Assembly: GCF_019393635.1 (NCBI RefSeq)
Contig: NC_057864.1
Span: 496,922,369-496,986,368 of the forward strand
DNA length: 64,000 nucleotides
Origin: Dromiciops gliroides
Taxonomy: Eukaryota > Chordata > Mammalia > Microbiotheria > Microbiotheriidae
Direction of reading: 5' to 3'
This document shows positions 10,875 through 23,110 of the stretch, piece after piece. How positions within the stretch are numbered: the first letter of the stretch is position 1; each line of letters starts with the position of its first letter. Under the pieces are notes generated by a model, which saw only the letters and a list, made by a program, of their open reading frames with translations, did no database searches and was not told the DNA's origin. Position numbers and translations under genes: made by a program.

Positions 10875-12443
10875 GTAGGTCCGAGCCAGGTCCCCCACAC
10901 ATCCTGGCTTTTGCTGGCTTTTGCCATTGGGTCTCATCCTCCAGGGCGGCCAGAAGCACGCCTCCCTTCCCGGCCTGGCTCCTGGGCCAGCTCCTCCATA
11001 TCTTTTCCAGACGTCCAATCACTTCCTAAATATCCTGGCTGACCCTCCTGAGATTTACCGTGGGATCCCACTTTCCCAAACTTCAGACTTTGCCCGTAGG
11101 GATCCAGGCATCCGGCTTCAAGCCTTCCCAGCAGGACTCAGGTGGCCTTTCTCCCTGCCCCCACCTCTGGTTACAGATTCAGTTGTTCTGCCTTCAGACC
11201 TGGCCCCTGTCAGGATCCACAAGTCCCGCCTTCCTGTCACCAGACCCCGCCTTGGATGCAGGAACCAAAGCTCTTTCTTGGCTCCCTTTATCTGAATCCG
11301 TGGCTCTTTGGCTGGTTCCCTCTCAGATCCCCGACATTTGGCTCCCTTGAGGGATTCCAAGCCTGAGGGCTCCCAGAGGCTCCCAGGAATCCTCACTGGC
11401 TCCTATTTACACCTCAGGAGAGAGTCTTCTCGCTTTCCCAGGTTCAACTAGAACAATTCTGTCCCTCCAGTGTCCCTAACCTATAACTCCCTCTGCTCTA
11501 CTGCATCAGCCCTCCTGTTTCCTTGCCCCCACTTCTCTCAGAGCTCTCAGGTGCCCTACAAGGGGCTGAACCCTAGACTGGGTTTTGTCTCCCAGTCTCA
11601 GACTTCCTCCTAGATCAAGCAGTCTCTTGTCTAGATAATGTGTTAGTTGGGGAGAGGGGGTGCTGGGAGGGCAGAATGCCAGTTGGATGGAGAGCTGTGA
11701 CTCAGGGGTCATGGAGGCTCTGATGGGTCTCATCCCATCTAGGGGTGAACCCCTTCTGCCTATTGGGTCTCTGTAGAAGAATTGGGAGAGGGGTGGGGCA
11801 GAAGGGGAGTAAGAGAGGGAAGGGAGTAGTCCTCCTTTTCTGACCATCTTCATTTGCACGCCTGACCCTCCCTGATCCTGCCTTCCATCTAGAGTATTTC
11901 TCTTATAAGATGGGCCTTTGTAATTCTTAGGAGACCTCACAGTCTGTAAATCCCCAAAGGGCAGCCTCCTGCCTAGGAAAGGAGAGGAAAGACCTCTCCC
12001 CTCTGGAATCTTCCCTCCCCTGCACACACAGTCTGCAGAGGACCTAGGACTGCCCCAAGCAGGTATTGGTTCAAGTTCAGACACCAGCGTGGGAGGGAAA
12101 TTAGAAGTTTTATTTTAAAGTACAACAGAGAGCAATCTCCCAGAGTATGAGCCCAGAGGCAGTCAGGATGGGATTGAGATTATGGGGTGGGGGAGATGGG
12201 CTTTTCTGTGCTGAGCTAAAGAAGTGGGGAGGGACTTTCTAGGTGGCTCCCTATTGCTTCATGGTTATTGGAAAGGCATAGAATTAAAGCATTCCATCTG
12301 TTAGTGAGAGCTTTGGCTGTTTGCTGCATTTGTGGGGCCATAAAGGGTGGGGGAAGCAGGTTCTTGAGGTAGTTAAGAACTAGGGAGAAGATGGAAGAAT
12401 TTTACAAAATGGAGTAACTTTGGTTACTTTGCTACCTACACAG

Positions 12444-12488
12444 GATTGAGAGAGCATGGCTCCTGGGAGCAGCAGACACCCAGCCCAG
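12444..12488 (+). CDS. KRAB zinc-finger protein, start-codon exon (exon 2)
   Basis: The acceptor is CCTACACAG (AG at 12442-12443) after a pyrimidine-rich stretch, and the donor is CAG then GTGAGT (12489). ATG at 12456-12458 opens the 11 codons MAPGSSRHPAQ and ends in phase 0. This joins in frame to [12 protein letters not shown] at 22847. A short start exon reading MAPG...Q directly before ESVTFKDV is a familiar arrangement of marsupial KRAB zinc-finger genes. The ATG is in frame with the whole 558-residue product and has a purine at -3 (G at 12453), so I take it as the start. Intron 2, about 10.4 kb, is enlarged by L1, HAL1 and LTR insertions. Confidence 0.8.
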
Positions 12489-12587
12489 GTGAGTGCAGTC
12501 CATCCACAGACATGACCAACATCAGCAATCCAGGCCATTTCCATAGACCTAGGAGATTGTCTACAAAGCTTATACATCATTTCTTTT

Positions 12588-12746
12588 CTTTCTTTCTTTT
12601 TTTTTTTTTTTGTGAGGCACTTGGGGTTAAGTGACTTGCCCAGGGTCACACAACTAGTAAGTGTCAAGTTTCTGAGGCCGGATTTGAACTCAGGTCTTCC
12701 TGAATCCAGGGCCGGTGCTCTATCCACTGTGCCACCTAGCTGTCCC
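12588..12746 (-). mobile_element. Marsupial tRNA-like SINE with TSD
   Basis: Poly(T), GTGAGGCACTTGGGG through CACCTAGCTGTCCC. Flanks TTATACATCATTTCTT and TTATGCATCATTTCTT form a target-site duplication with one mismatch. Confidence 0.9.
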
Positions 12747-13230
12747 TTATGCATCATTTCTTTACAAATATAGGCATGGAATTGAATAAAGTAGTAACTA
12801 CCCTGCCCTGATCTCATCTTCTGTGTTTTAAGTTGGTTCACTGGCATCCTGTTTTGAGCACTGCCTACCCCCCATGCTTCCCTCTCCTGCTTGTTTTACA
12901 AGTGACTGACCAATTTACAAGTGTGACCAATTCAGTCATTAGTCTCTATTACGCAGGGATCTTATCTTTACTCTCTTAATGCTGCCTAGCATTTTTACCT
13001 GCCTTACCCCCTTTCTTTTTTGTGGCTGGTATTTCCCTTGGTGTAACTGAAGATCCAGGAAAACCCTTCCCATTGGAGTCTCGTCTGGACAGGCCTGGAG
13101 CAGAAGAGCCTTGAAGTCTTCCTCAGCTCTCTCTTTTGAAAGGAAGTTGCATTTTTATTTTATTTTAATTTTTAAAAAAGGTTCTTAATAGTATTTTATT
13201 TTTTCCAATTACATGTAAAGATAGTTTTCA

Positions 13231-13385
13231 ACTTTTTTTTTTTTTTTGCACAGGGCAGTGAGGGTTATATGACTTGCCCTGGGTCACACAGCTAGTATGT
13301 GTCAAGTGTCTGAGGCCGGATTTGAACTCAAGTCCTCCTGAATCCAGGACTGATGCTTTATCCACTGCGCCACCTAGCTGCCCCC
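13231..13385 (-). mobile_element. Marsupial tRNA-like SINE inside L1
   Basis: Poly(T), GCACAGGGCAGTGAGGG through CACCTAGCTGCCCCC. Confidence 0.9.
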
Positions 13386-14310
13386 AAATGATTTATATTC
13401 TTATAAATTTGATTCAGTTCAGTTCTCTAGATATTTGAGAAATGAGGCCATTACTAGAAATACAGAATGCAGAGTTCTCTGAGGGTTCCAAAAAGTCCAA
13501 AGTCCCCATCCAATTCTGCATCTCTAGCTGGTTTATCTGTGAACATTGTTTATTCATATAGATATTTTAAACCACTTTGCTCTTAAATTTTTTATATCCA
13601 GGGCAAAAATGACCTCATTTTTGTTCAAAGTTACACTGGCATGTGTTCTTGGATGAGAAAAGGAAAGAAAAAGAAGAAACAAGCAAAATAGGATTTGTCT
13701 CTTAGCAGTTACTTCCTTATAGAATCCCCAACAATCTGCATTATCAAAAATAGAAAGTCATAGAAGGCAACCACTGTATTAGAATTCACTTGTAAATCCA
13801 TCTGGCTCTGCAGATTTTTACTTAGGAACTTCACTGGTGGCTTGTTCAATTTCTTTTTCTAAATTGGGGTTATTCAAGTATTTTATTTCCTCTTCTGTTA
13901 ATCTGAACAATTTATATTTTTGTAAATATTCATCCATTTCCTTTAGATTGTCAGATTTATTGACATACAGTTGGGCAAATTAGCTCTTAATTATTGCTTT
14001 AATTTCCTCTTAATTGTTGGTAAATTCACCCTTTTCATTTTTGATACTGGTAATTTGGTTTTCTTTCTATTTTTTAACCGAATTAGCCAAAGGTTTATCT
14101 ATTTTATTGTTTTTTTCATAAAACCAGCTCTTAGTTTATTTACTAATTCAACAGCTTTCTTTCAATTTTATTCCTCTCCTTTGATTTTTCAGAATTCCAA
14201 TTTGGTATTTAATTGGGGATTTCTAATTGTTCTTTTTCTAACTTTTTTAGTTGCATGTCCAATTCATTGATCTCTTTATTCACGTAAGCATTTAGAGATA
14301 TAACATTTCC

Positions 14311-14775
14311 TCAAACAACTGCTTTGGCGGCATCCCATAAGTTTTGGTATGTTGTCTTATTGTCATTCTCTTTGATGAAATTTTTGATTGCTTCTATGAT
14401 TTGTTGTTTGACCCACTCATTCCTTAGGATGAAATTATTTAGTTTCCAATTAATTTTCAAGTCTATCTTTCCATGAACCTTTTTATATGTAATTTTTATT
14501 GCATCATGATCTGAAAAGGATGCATTTATTATTTCTGGTTTTCTGCATTTGACTCTGAGGTTTTTATGCCATGACACGTGGTCCATTTTTGTGTAGGTGC
14601 CATGTACCATTGAGAGAAAGGTATATTCTTTTCTATTCCCATTCATTTTTCTCCAGAGGTCTATCATATCTAACTTTTCTAAGATGCTATTCACTTCCTT
14701 AACTTTTTTCTTGTTTATTTTGTGGTTAGATTTATCTAGTTCCGAGAAGGAAAGGTTGAGGTCCCTCACTAGCAT
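14311..14775 (-). pseudogene. L1 ORF2 endonuclease-domain fragment
   Basis: A 154-residue open stretch includes LVRDLNLSFSELD, IDLWRK, SMVHGTYTKMDHV and NASFSDHDAIKITY. The last contains the SDH-type catalytic motif of APE-like L1 endonucleases. The frame is open only over part of the domain; ORF2 is broken on both sides. It lies in the - strand L1 described for 13150-17615. Confidence 0.8.
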
Positions 14776-15631
14776 AGTTGTGCTATCTATTTCTTCCTGT
14801 AACTCACAGCTTCTAAGAATTTATATGCTATACCACTTGGCGCATATATGTTTTAATATTGATATTATTTCATTGTGTATGGTACCTTTAAGCATGTTGT
14901 AGTTTCCTCCCATATCTCTTTTAATGGGATCTATTTTTGCTTTTGCTTTGTCTGAGGTAAGGATTGCTACCCCTGTTCTGCTCCAGCCTTTACTTTGTGT
15001 ATATCACTCTGTTTCAGATGTCTTCCTTGTAAACAACATATTGTAGGATTATGGTTTTTAATCTAATCCCATTCACATTCACAGTTGTGATTACAAACTA
15101 TGTACTTCCCTCCACCCTATTTTCCCCCATGTTACATTTTTCACTCTTCTTTCACCCTGTCCCTCCTCACCAGTGTTTTGCTTCTGACCATTGCCTCCCT
15201 CAGTGTGCCCTTCCTTCTATCAGCCCCCCTCCCTTTTCCCCCTTTCCCCTCCTACTTCTGCTCTCCCTTTTGTCAGTGTCTCCCTTTTTCTTTCCCCCTT
15301 CCCCTTCTACTTCCCTATAGGGTAAGATAAATTTATTTACCCAAATGAGTATGTATGTGATTCCCTCTGAGTCAATTCCAAGAAGGGCAAGGTTCAAACA
15401 ATGCTCACCCTCATTCTTTCCCTTTATTGTAAAATGTATTTTTTGCCTCTTCAAGTGATATAATTTAGCCCAATCTGCCTCCCCTTCCCTCTTCTCCCAA
15501 TACAATCCTTTTAACCCTTAATTTTTTTTAATATTATCACATCAAAGTCAACTTATACCCAGATCCTTTTTCTATGTATACTCCTTCTATACATCATACT
15601 AGATATACAGTTCTCAAGAATTATAAATATT

Positions 15632-15778
15632 GGGGGCGGCTAGGTGGCACAGTGGATAAAGCACCGGCCCTGGATTCAGGAGTACCTGAGTTCAAATCCG
15701 GCCTCAGACACTTACTAGCTGTGTGACCCTGGGCAAGTCACTTAACCCCCATTGCCCCACAAAAAAAAAAAAAAAAAA
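15632..15778 (+). mobile_element. Marsupial tRNA-like SINE with TSD
   Basis: GGGGCGGCTAGGTGGCACAG through ATTGCCCC and poly(A). Flanks AGAATTATAAATAT and AGAATGATAAATAT form the target-site duplication. Confidence 0.92.
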
Positions 15779-16558
15779 GAATGATAAATATTATCTTCCC
15801 ATGTAGGGATGTGTAAATAGTTTAACCTTTTTGAATAACATTTTTTTTCTTATTTAACTTTTTATGCTTCTCTTGAGTCTTGTATTTGAAGATTTTCTGT
15901 TTAGTTCTGATCTTTTCATCAGGAAAGATTGAAAGTCCCCTATTTCAATGACTGTCCATCTTTTCCCCTTTAAGATTATACTCAATTTTGCTGGGTAGTT
16001 GATTCTTGGTTCCAATCTGAGCTCTTTTGCTCAGCCTTCCAGAATATCATATTCTAAGCCTTTCAATCCTTTAATGTTGAAGCTGCCAGGTCCTGTGTAA
16101 TGCTTATTGTGGCTCCATGATATTTAAATTGTTTCTTTCTGACTGCTTGCATTATTTTCTCCTTCAACTGATAATCTTGGCATTTGGCTACAATATTCTT
16201 TGAGGCTTTCATTTTGGGATCTTTCATGAGATAATCGGTTGATTCTTTTAATGATCACTTTACTCTCTGGTTCTAGGATATCAGGGTAGTTCTCCTTGAT
16301 GATAATTTCCTGAAATAAACTGTCCAGGCTCTTTTTTTTTTTTTTTAAATTATGGCTTTCAGGTATGCCAGTAATTCTTGAATGATCTCTCTCTGATCTA
16401 TTTTACAGGTCAATGGTTTTTCTGATGAGGCATTTTACTTTTTTCTTTCTATTTTTTCATCCTTTTGATTCTGTTTGACTGATTCCTGATGTCTCATGGA
16501 GTCATTAGCTTCTACCTGCCCAATTCTAATTTTCAAGGAATTATTTTCTTCAGCCATT

Positions 16559-16716
16559 TGTTTTTGTTTTTGTTTTTTTTGGTGAAGCAATTGGGGATAT
16601 GTCACTCTCCCAGGGTCACACAGCTAATAAGTGTCAAGTGTCTGAGGTTGGATTTGAACTCAGGTCCTCCTGAATCCAGGGCCGGTGCTCTATCCACTGC
16701 ACCACCTAGCTGCCCC
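16559..16716 (-). mobile_element. Marsupial tRNA-like SINE with TSD
   Basis: T/G-rich tail, GGTGAAGCAATTGGGG through CACCTAGCTGCCCC. CTTCAGCCATTT on both sides is the target-site duplication. Confidence 0.9.
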
Positions 16717-18235
16717 ACTTCAGCCATTTTTTATACCTCCTTTCCCATTTGGACAATTGTATTTTTTAGGGAATTATTTTCTTTAATCAATTTTTGTGCT
16801 TCCTTTTCCAAACCGTTGATTCTTCTTTCATAATTCTCTTGTATAACTCTCTTTTCCTATTTTTTCTTCCTCTCTTATTTGATTTTTAAAATCCTTTGTG
16901 AGCTTTTCCAAGAAGGCTTTTTGGTCTTGAGACCAATTCATCTTCCCCTTTGAAGTTTCACATATATGCATTTTCATGTTGTTGTCCTCTTTGTGTTTTG
17001 GTCTTCTCTGTTGCCATAGTAGATTTGTATGATGAGGGTTCGTTTCTGTTTCTTACTCATATTTTAGTCTGTTTTGTGACTTTTAAATTTGAGCTCTGCT
17101 CCTGGAGCATAGATGGCACTGTCCCAAGCTTCTTGTGCTAGGGGCCAGGGGCCTGATCACTGGCTTTCTGCACTGGGACTTCAGGGGCTTTTGGCCTGCT
17201 CACTAAACAGACATGGCCTGGCCTAGTCATGCCTGTTGTATAGGAAATATTCCAGCTGTCAGTTTGCCTTCTGTGTTGGGGCTGGAGGCCTCACAACTGG
17301 CCTGCTGTGCTACTAGGCCTCTGAGCTAGAACTGAGGGGCCTCAGCGTCTGATCTGTGCTGTGACTAAGAGCTTCCTGCTGCCTTTCCCAGAAACCTTCT
17401 GTGCTATGCGACACTCCCCTTTTACCCAAGTGAGACAGACCTTTCCTGAAGTCCTTCTAAGTTATCTCAAGCTGGAAGATTGTTTCACTCCATGTTTTTG
17501 TAGGTTCTCTAGCTCCAGAATCTGTTTAGAGGCTTGATTTAATGTGATCTCTGAGGGAAATGGGGGAGAGCTCAACCAGCTTTCTGGCTTCTCTTTGCCA
17601 TCTTAGCTCTCCCCTTGCCCCTTTCCTGACTCTTGTCCTTTGGTACTGGTGCTTCTCATGTCCTTCTGCCTCAGCCTTCCAGGGTTTCTCTGAATCACTC
17701 TCCTTTACCAGTTTTGGGTCAAGTCAATAAACATTTTAGAAAGGCTCTAGCTACACAAGCCCCAAATTTCTAGTACAGAGAGCTCTGGGACCATCTCCCT
17801 GCTCTTGTATTTTTGAGACCTGTTGAATGATGGGGGGCATCTCTGCTGCTCAAAAGAGGTCACTGGGATTATCACCCTTGCCTCTGTTGTTCCTGGGCAC
17901 CAGGACTAGCTTAACCTCATGCCACAATACTATACAAATTTGGCTTCTTGGTGGTATAATTTGTTCTACCCTGTGCAGAGTGCTATGCACTGCAGAGATC
18001 ATAAGAGTAGCAAGGATAAGAGGAAGGACTGAGAGACCAGTTAGTGTGTCAAAGTGCTTCAGACAGTTTCTTGGCAATGTTGATGCTGCTAGAGGCTAGA
18101 GCAAATCTGATGGAACTGACTGACTCAAGCCAATACTTACTTTAGATGTTAAACAAAAATCAGGCATTCCATTTAACAAGTAAAAGGATGTTTGTCAGCA
18201 TAGCATAAAAAGGACATTCAATGAGGATACTGGAG

Positions 18236-18640
18236 TTCTTTAGCTTGACTAGAAAAGGTTCCCCTCACTTCCATGTAGGTGCTGATCTGGTTAGCAGAGC
18301 AAGGTGAGGCAATGTGTCATTCTGGGAAATCTGTGCTATCTGAAGGACCATCATTGCCCATGGGTAGATTTTTATGCCTTTAGGTTTCCAGGTAGGCACA
18401 CTAATTTGTCCAGAGGCCCTCAGAATACCACTTGAAGGGAGGCACATTGAGCCTTTGCCCATTATGTAAATAGGTCCTCAGGACAGCTTTGTCACCTTTC
18501 AGGGGGAAAAGCAAACTGGCCTAACCATGTGGCAGGGGAAGGAAAGAACTCCAGGAGACAGTGGCCCTTTCACAAAGGCCGGTAAGCTCAATGAGGAGGG
18601 TGCTGCCTTGATAGCCATCAGGTGAGTGGTCACTTTGAGT
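18236..18640 (+). repeat. Intron 2 segment duplicated in inverse orientation
   Basis: This is the partner of 4945-5345 (-). It is unique intronic DNA of the zinc-finger gene, not a recognisable transposon, so the two-block match with 5635-6592 and 10416-11320 points to a local inverted duplication. The stretch 17640-18235 shows nothing recognisable. Confidence 0.8.
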
Positions 18641-18834
18641 TCTAGGTTTGTGTTTAGATCATTTATGCCTCAAAGAAACTGGCAAAATTTTGCTGATGGA
18701 TTAACTCAAACAAAACCCATGTTAATTAAATATTGCTGCTTTTTTAAAAAAGCAATAAGGGGATCTTCCTTTCTCCATTGCTGTTGTTCAGTGATTTCTG
18801 TCATATTCAACACTTAATAAACCTATTTTCTTTT

Positions 18835-18988
18835 TTTGGAGGGGGCAGGTGGTTTGCAAGGTAATTGTTATTAAGTGACTTGCCCAGGGTCACACAACTA
18901 GTAAGTGTCAAGTGTCTGAGGCCAGGTTTAAACTCAAATCCTCCTGACTCTAAGGCCAGTGCTCTATCCACTGCGCCACCTAGCTGGC
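18835..18988 (-). mobile_element. Marsupial tRNA-like SINE, diverged
   Basis: AAGTGACTTGCCCAGGGTCA through CGCCACCTAGCTGG. The 3' tail region is altered. It is followed by an older MIR-like stretch (19020-19133). Confidence 0.8.
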
Positions 18989-19133
18989 CTGGTTTGGGAT
19001 TTTCTTGGCAAAGATACAGGAGTATTTTGCTATTTCCTTCTCCAGCTCATTTTACAGATGAGAAAATTTAGGCAAACAGGGTTAAGTTACTTGCCAAGGG
19101 TCACATAGATGGTAAGTTTCTGAAGCCACATTT

Positions 19134-21573
19134 TTAAAATTTTTTATTTTTTAGCAACAAACATTTTATTTTCCAGTTACATGTAAGGGTAGTTTTCAGC
19201 ATTCATTTTCATAAGATTTAGAGTTCCACATTTTTCTCCCTCCCTTTCCTCCCCACCTCCACAAGATTGCAACCAGGTTATATATGTACAATCCACAAGT
19301 GTTCTTTTTATCAGTTCTTTCTATGGGGGTGCATAGTATGCTTCCTCATTAGTTCCTTGGGATTATCTTGGATCATTGCAGTGCTGAGAGTAGTTAAGTC
19401 ATTCACAATTGCTCATTAAACAATACTGCTGTCACTACGCACAATGTCCTCCCAGCTCTGCTCACTTCACTATACATCGATGTTCATTAGTCTTTCCAGG
19501 TTTTTCGGGGATCATCCTGTTTGTCATTTCCTGCAGCACAAGACCATTCCACCACGATCATATAGCACAGCATCTTCCATCATTCCTCAATTGATGGACA
19601 TTCCCTTGATTCTCAATTCTTAGCCTCCACCAAGAGTTGCTATAAATGTTTTTTGTAAAATTTTCCCCCCTTTTCTCTTTTTCATGATTACTATTGTTAA
19701 CTGTTTCCCTTCCATCCTATTCCCTTCCCCATGATATTTATTCTATTATCCACCTTCTTTCATCCTATCCCTCTTCAAAAGGGATTTGCTTGCGTCTGTC
19801 CCCTCCCCCAATCTGCCCTTCCTTCTTTTGCCCCTCTCTCTTTGTCCCCTTCCCCCTCCCCCAGTGAATTCCCTTCACCCCTCAATTTAACCCTAAAGAT
19901 GTCATCACCTAGCTAAGTGACACAGTGGACAAAGCATCAACCCTGGACCCGGGGGGATCCCAGACAAAACCCGGCCTCAGACACAAGACAGTCGCCCACT
20001 GTACAACCCCAGGTATGTCCCCCAGCTCCAATTTTTTTATGGTTCTCTAGGGTTTTATATTTGAAAGTCAAATTTGCCATTCAGTTCAGGTCTTTTCATC
20101 ACAAATATCTGAAAGTCTTCTTTTTCATTAAAGGCCCATTTTTTCCGCTGAAAGATTATGCTGAGTTTTGCTGGGTAGGTGATTCTTGGTTGTAATCCCA
20201 TTTCCTTTGCCCTTTGGAATATCATATTCCATGCCCTCCTGTCCTTCAATGTAGAAGCTGCTAGATCTTGTGCTATCCTGCCTGGGGCTCCACAGTACTT
20301 GAATTCTTTCTTTTTGGCAGCTTGCAATATTTTCTCCTTGACCTGAGAGCTCTGGAATTTGGCTATAATATTCCTAGGAGTTTTCCTTTTGGGATCTCTT
20401 TCTGGAGGTGATCGGTGGATTCTTTCAATTTCTATTTTGGCTTCTTCTTCTAGAATTTCAGGGCAATTTTCCCTGAGAATATCTTGGAAGATGGTGTCTA
20501 AGCTCTTTCCTTTATCGTGGTTTTCAGGTAGACCAATACTTTTCAAATTATCTCTCCTGGACCTATTTTCCAGGTCAGCAGCTTTTCCCAGAAGATATTT
20601 CACATTGCCCTCTATTTTTTTATTCATTTGGATTTGCTTTATTGTGTCTTGGTTTCTCATAAAGTCACTGGCTTCCATTTGTTCAATCCTCATTCTTAGG
20701 CAATTATTTTCATCAGAGAGCTTTTTTACCTCCTTTTCCATTTGGCCAATTTGACTTTTCAGGCTGTTGACTTTTTTCTCATGTCTTTCCTGCATCACCT
20801 TCATTTCTCTTTCCATTTTTGTCTCTACCTCTCTGACTTTATCTTCAAAGTCCTTTTTGAGCACCTCTAGGGCCTGAGACCTATTCGTATTTTTCTTGGA
20901 AGCTTTAGATATAGGGGCCCTGATGTTGACATCTTCCTCTGAGGGTGCCTCTTGGTCTTCCTTGTTACTGAGGAAACTTTCTATGGTCCTCACCTTTCTC
21001 TGTCTGCTCATCTTGTCTTTCTTTTACTAGACTTTTAGCTCCTTAAGTGGGGCACTGTTTCCAGGCTGCAGTATCCCAAGCTTCAGAAGTCCCAGGTGGT
21101 ATGATTTAAGGAGGATCAGGTTCACTTGCCTGGCCTGTTCCCTGGTCCTTAGATGACCTCAGACCAACTTGCTAATCAACCAACTTTGTGTGTTGTGGTT
21201 GTCAGCTCTGACAAGCCTGTGCCCCTCCCCGACCTGGGCCACTGCTACTCGAACCTACCTCCTGGTTCTCAGAAGGGGTGTAAAATCCAAGTTCTGCCTC
21301 AGCACCAGCATAGACCCCTGTAGTCTCTCCCCTGCTTAGGGCTCAGCCCACTCACCAGACTGAGCTTAGTTCCAGACGACACTGGCGCTTCAGCTGATTC
21401 AGAGGCTCTGGTGGTCTGCTTCTCTGGTGAGGCCTTCCTGGGACTGGATCTGTGTCAGGGTGACTGTGGGGCTGGGCTCCAGTCCTGTATTAGCACAGCA
21501 GCTCCTCCTTCTGACCTTCCAAGCTGTTCTTGGTTAGAAGATTTCAGCACATTCTTCTGTGAGTTTTGCTCTC
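19134..21573 (-). mobile_element. HAL1 (half-L1) element, 5'-truncated, with 13-bp TSD
   Basis: The order on the - strand is partial 5' UTR (21573-21012), ORF1 (21011-20055), an embedded antisense SINE (about 20035-19905) and an L1-type 3' UTR with a T-rich 3' end at 19134. There is no ORF2. Flanks TGAAGCCACATTT (19121-19133) and TGAGGCCACATTT (21574-21586) are a target-site duplication with one mismatch inside an older MIR-like relic. The 5' end lacks roughly the first 110 bp present in the copy at 61010-63643. Confidence 0.85.
20055..21011 (-). CDS. HAL1 ORF1 protein (L1 ORF1p-like RNA-binding protein), uninterrupted
   Basis: The frame is uninterrupted for 318 codons. Residues about 45-135 form a charged heptad-rich coiled coil (KKDFEDKVREVETKMEREMK onward). 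Residues about 135-230 resemble the L1 ORF1 RNA-recognition fold (ENRSRRDNLKSIGLPE; ENCPEILEEEAKIEIERIHR). The rest resembles the C-terminal domain (RNIIAKFQSSQVKEKILQAA; GLQPRITYPAKLS). ORF1p trimers bind L1 RNA. HAL1 elements carry only this frame and depend on L1 for reverse transcription. Compared with the copy at 62101-62667 the stop comes six codons earlier, where CAA became TAA. The frame lies antisense in intron 2 of the zinc-finger gene. It is a transposon frame, not a host gene. Confidence 0.85.
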   Translation of the reverse strand: MSRQRKVRTIESFLSNKEDQEAPSEEDVNIRAPISKASKKNTNRSQALEVLKKDFEDKVREVETKMEREMKVMQERHEKKVNSLKSQIGQMEKEVKKLSDENNCLRMRIEQMEASDFMRNQDTIKQIQMNKKIEGNVKYLLGKAADLENRSRRDNLKSIGLPENHDKGKSLDTIFQDILRENCPEILEEEAKIEIERIHRSPPERDPKRKTPRNIIAKFQSSQVKEKILQAAKKKEFKYCGAPGRIAQDLAASTLKDRRAWNMIFQRAKEMGLQPRITYPAKLSIIFQRKKWAFNEKEDFQIFVMKRPELNGKFDFQI

Positions 21574-22138
21574 TGAGGCCACATTTGAATTCATGAAGAT
21601 GAATCTTCTTGATTCTAATCCAAGTGCTCTGTCAACCATGTCACTTAGCTAGCCCTTCTCCATCATAATTACTCTTATTACTAAGTAATTTTATAATTAA
21701 GCAATATATGCTATAGACAAATGAAAACAAAGAAGAGGCATAAACTGTTTTGCCTCAATGTAATAACATGTAAATCTCCTTCACTTTGCTGGAAACCATC
21801 TCACATCACTCAGTGCAATCCAGATTCTGATGAATGTCTCTTTAGAATCTTGTTCCAGCTTTTCACCAGATAAGACTTTATTTCAGCCATTCAGGAAGAT
21901 CTTTTCTTTAACTTTATTTTCTTCTAAGTGATCATATTAAATGTTTTTTTTCCCCAGAGTGCAATGTACCTGCCTGTTTCTCACAGACTTTTCTTTTAGA
22001 ATACATAATTTTTTTTTCAGTTTTTGATAAGGAAGAAATTTCCCATCACCCTCTCTCTTTCTCTTGCACAGGTCCACCTTCCTCACAGATAGTACACAAA
22101 CTTTCTACTTGATTCCAAAGGGAGACATATATCATAAT

Positions 22139-22674
22139 GTGAGAAAATAACGGGGTTTTGGGACTCCCCAGAGGCTCCCAGCTGAACCTGGCCTGACTTT
22201 TCTTAAGGTCAGCCCAGAGTCAGGAAGTTACCTCACTCAAAACCACACCCACCTGAAAGCCTTGTTCCCACCAGAGGATCTGTTCTCTGAGCTCTGACCT
22301 CAGCACGACTGTGCTGACCCCCCCTCAAATCCAGTGAACCAGTAGATTTGAGTGATGCCTGCAATGAGCTTTGAACAATGTCTGTGGGAGGGCTCTACTC
22401 CTGCCCGCAGCAAGCTTGCACAGACACTCGCTCTCTTTGGGCCCAGGAACTAGAGCAGAGGAGATGCAGCCCTCTAGGGTTCTCCATTTTCTCTCTTTTC
22501 TCTCTTCTTTTTCCTAGCTAGGCTTTCCTATCTTTCAGAGCCATGTGCTCTTTCTTTACTAATATTTAATATCCTTTAATAAATGCTTAATGCCCCCAAC
22601 CTGGTGTAGTATCCTCTAATTTCTAAGTAACAAATAGATGATAAACCCCAGCTAATTTTCCCTACATTTGGGAC
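22139..22674 (+). mobile_element. ERV LTR
   Basis: The element starts TGTGAGAAAATAAC. A TTTAATAAATGCTTAATG polyadenylation region lies at about 22575. A TG...CA end falls either at GTAACA (22632) or at CCCTACA (about 22671), followed by GGGCGACCACA. No internal genes follow. It lies less than 200 bp upstream of the KRAB-A exon. Confidence 0.55.
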
Positions 22675-22846
22675 AGAAATAGGGCGACCACATATAGTTT
22701 TACTCTCCACAACAGTAAAATGTTTCTCAGCTTTATTCTGACTGATGATATAAAATCTTTTCTTAAAGTTCCATCAGGCTCTTATTGACTGGTTTCAAGG
22801 GTTGATTCTGACACTCATCTTTGTCCTATGACTTTTGATGATTTAG

Positions 22847-23110
<264 letters not shown>

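Larger units (their letters stand above)
13150..17615 (-). mobile_element. L1 element: 5' UTR, ORF1, N-terminal half of ORF2; rearranged 3' end
   Basis: The 5' end is at about 17610 (AGCTAAGATGGCAAAGAG on the - strand). A 5' UTR to about 17000, decayed ORF1 sequence (about 17000-15840) and the N-terminal part of ORF2 (about 15030-13790) follow. The reverse-transcriptase part is missing. The element then passes into 3' UTR-like sequence (13450-13386) and a 3' end near 13150. SINEs at 13231-13385, 15632-15778 and 16559-16716 interrupt it. No intact protein remains, so it is a dead copy inside intron 2 of the zinc-finger gene. Confidence 0.75.

Noticed and set aside
13971-14270. Open frame on the + strand with hydrophobic sequence
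   Set aside because: It is the antisense of L1 ORF2; the Phe/Leu-rich look comes from A-rich L1 DNA read backwards.
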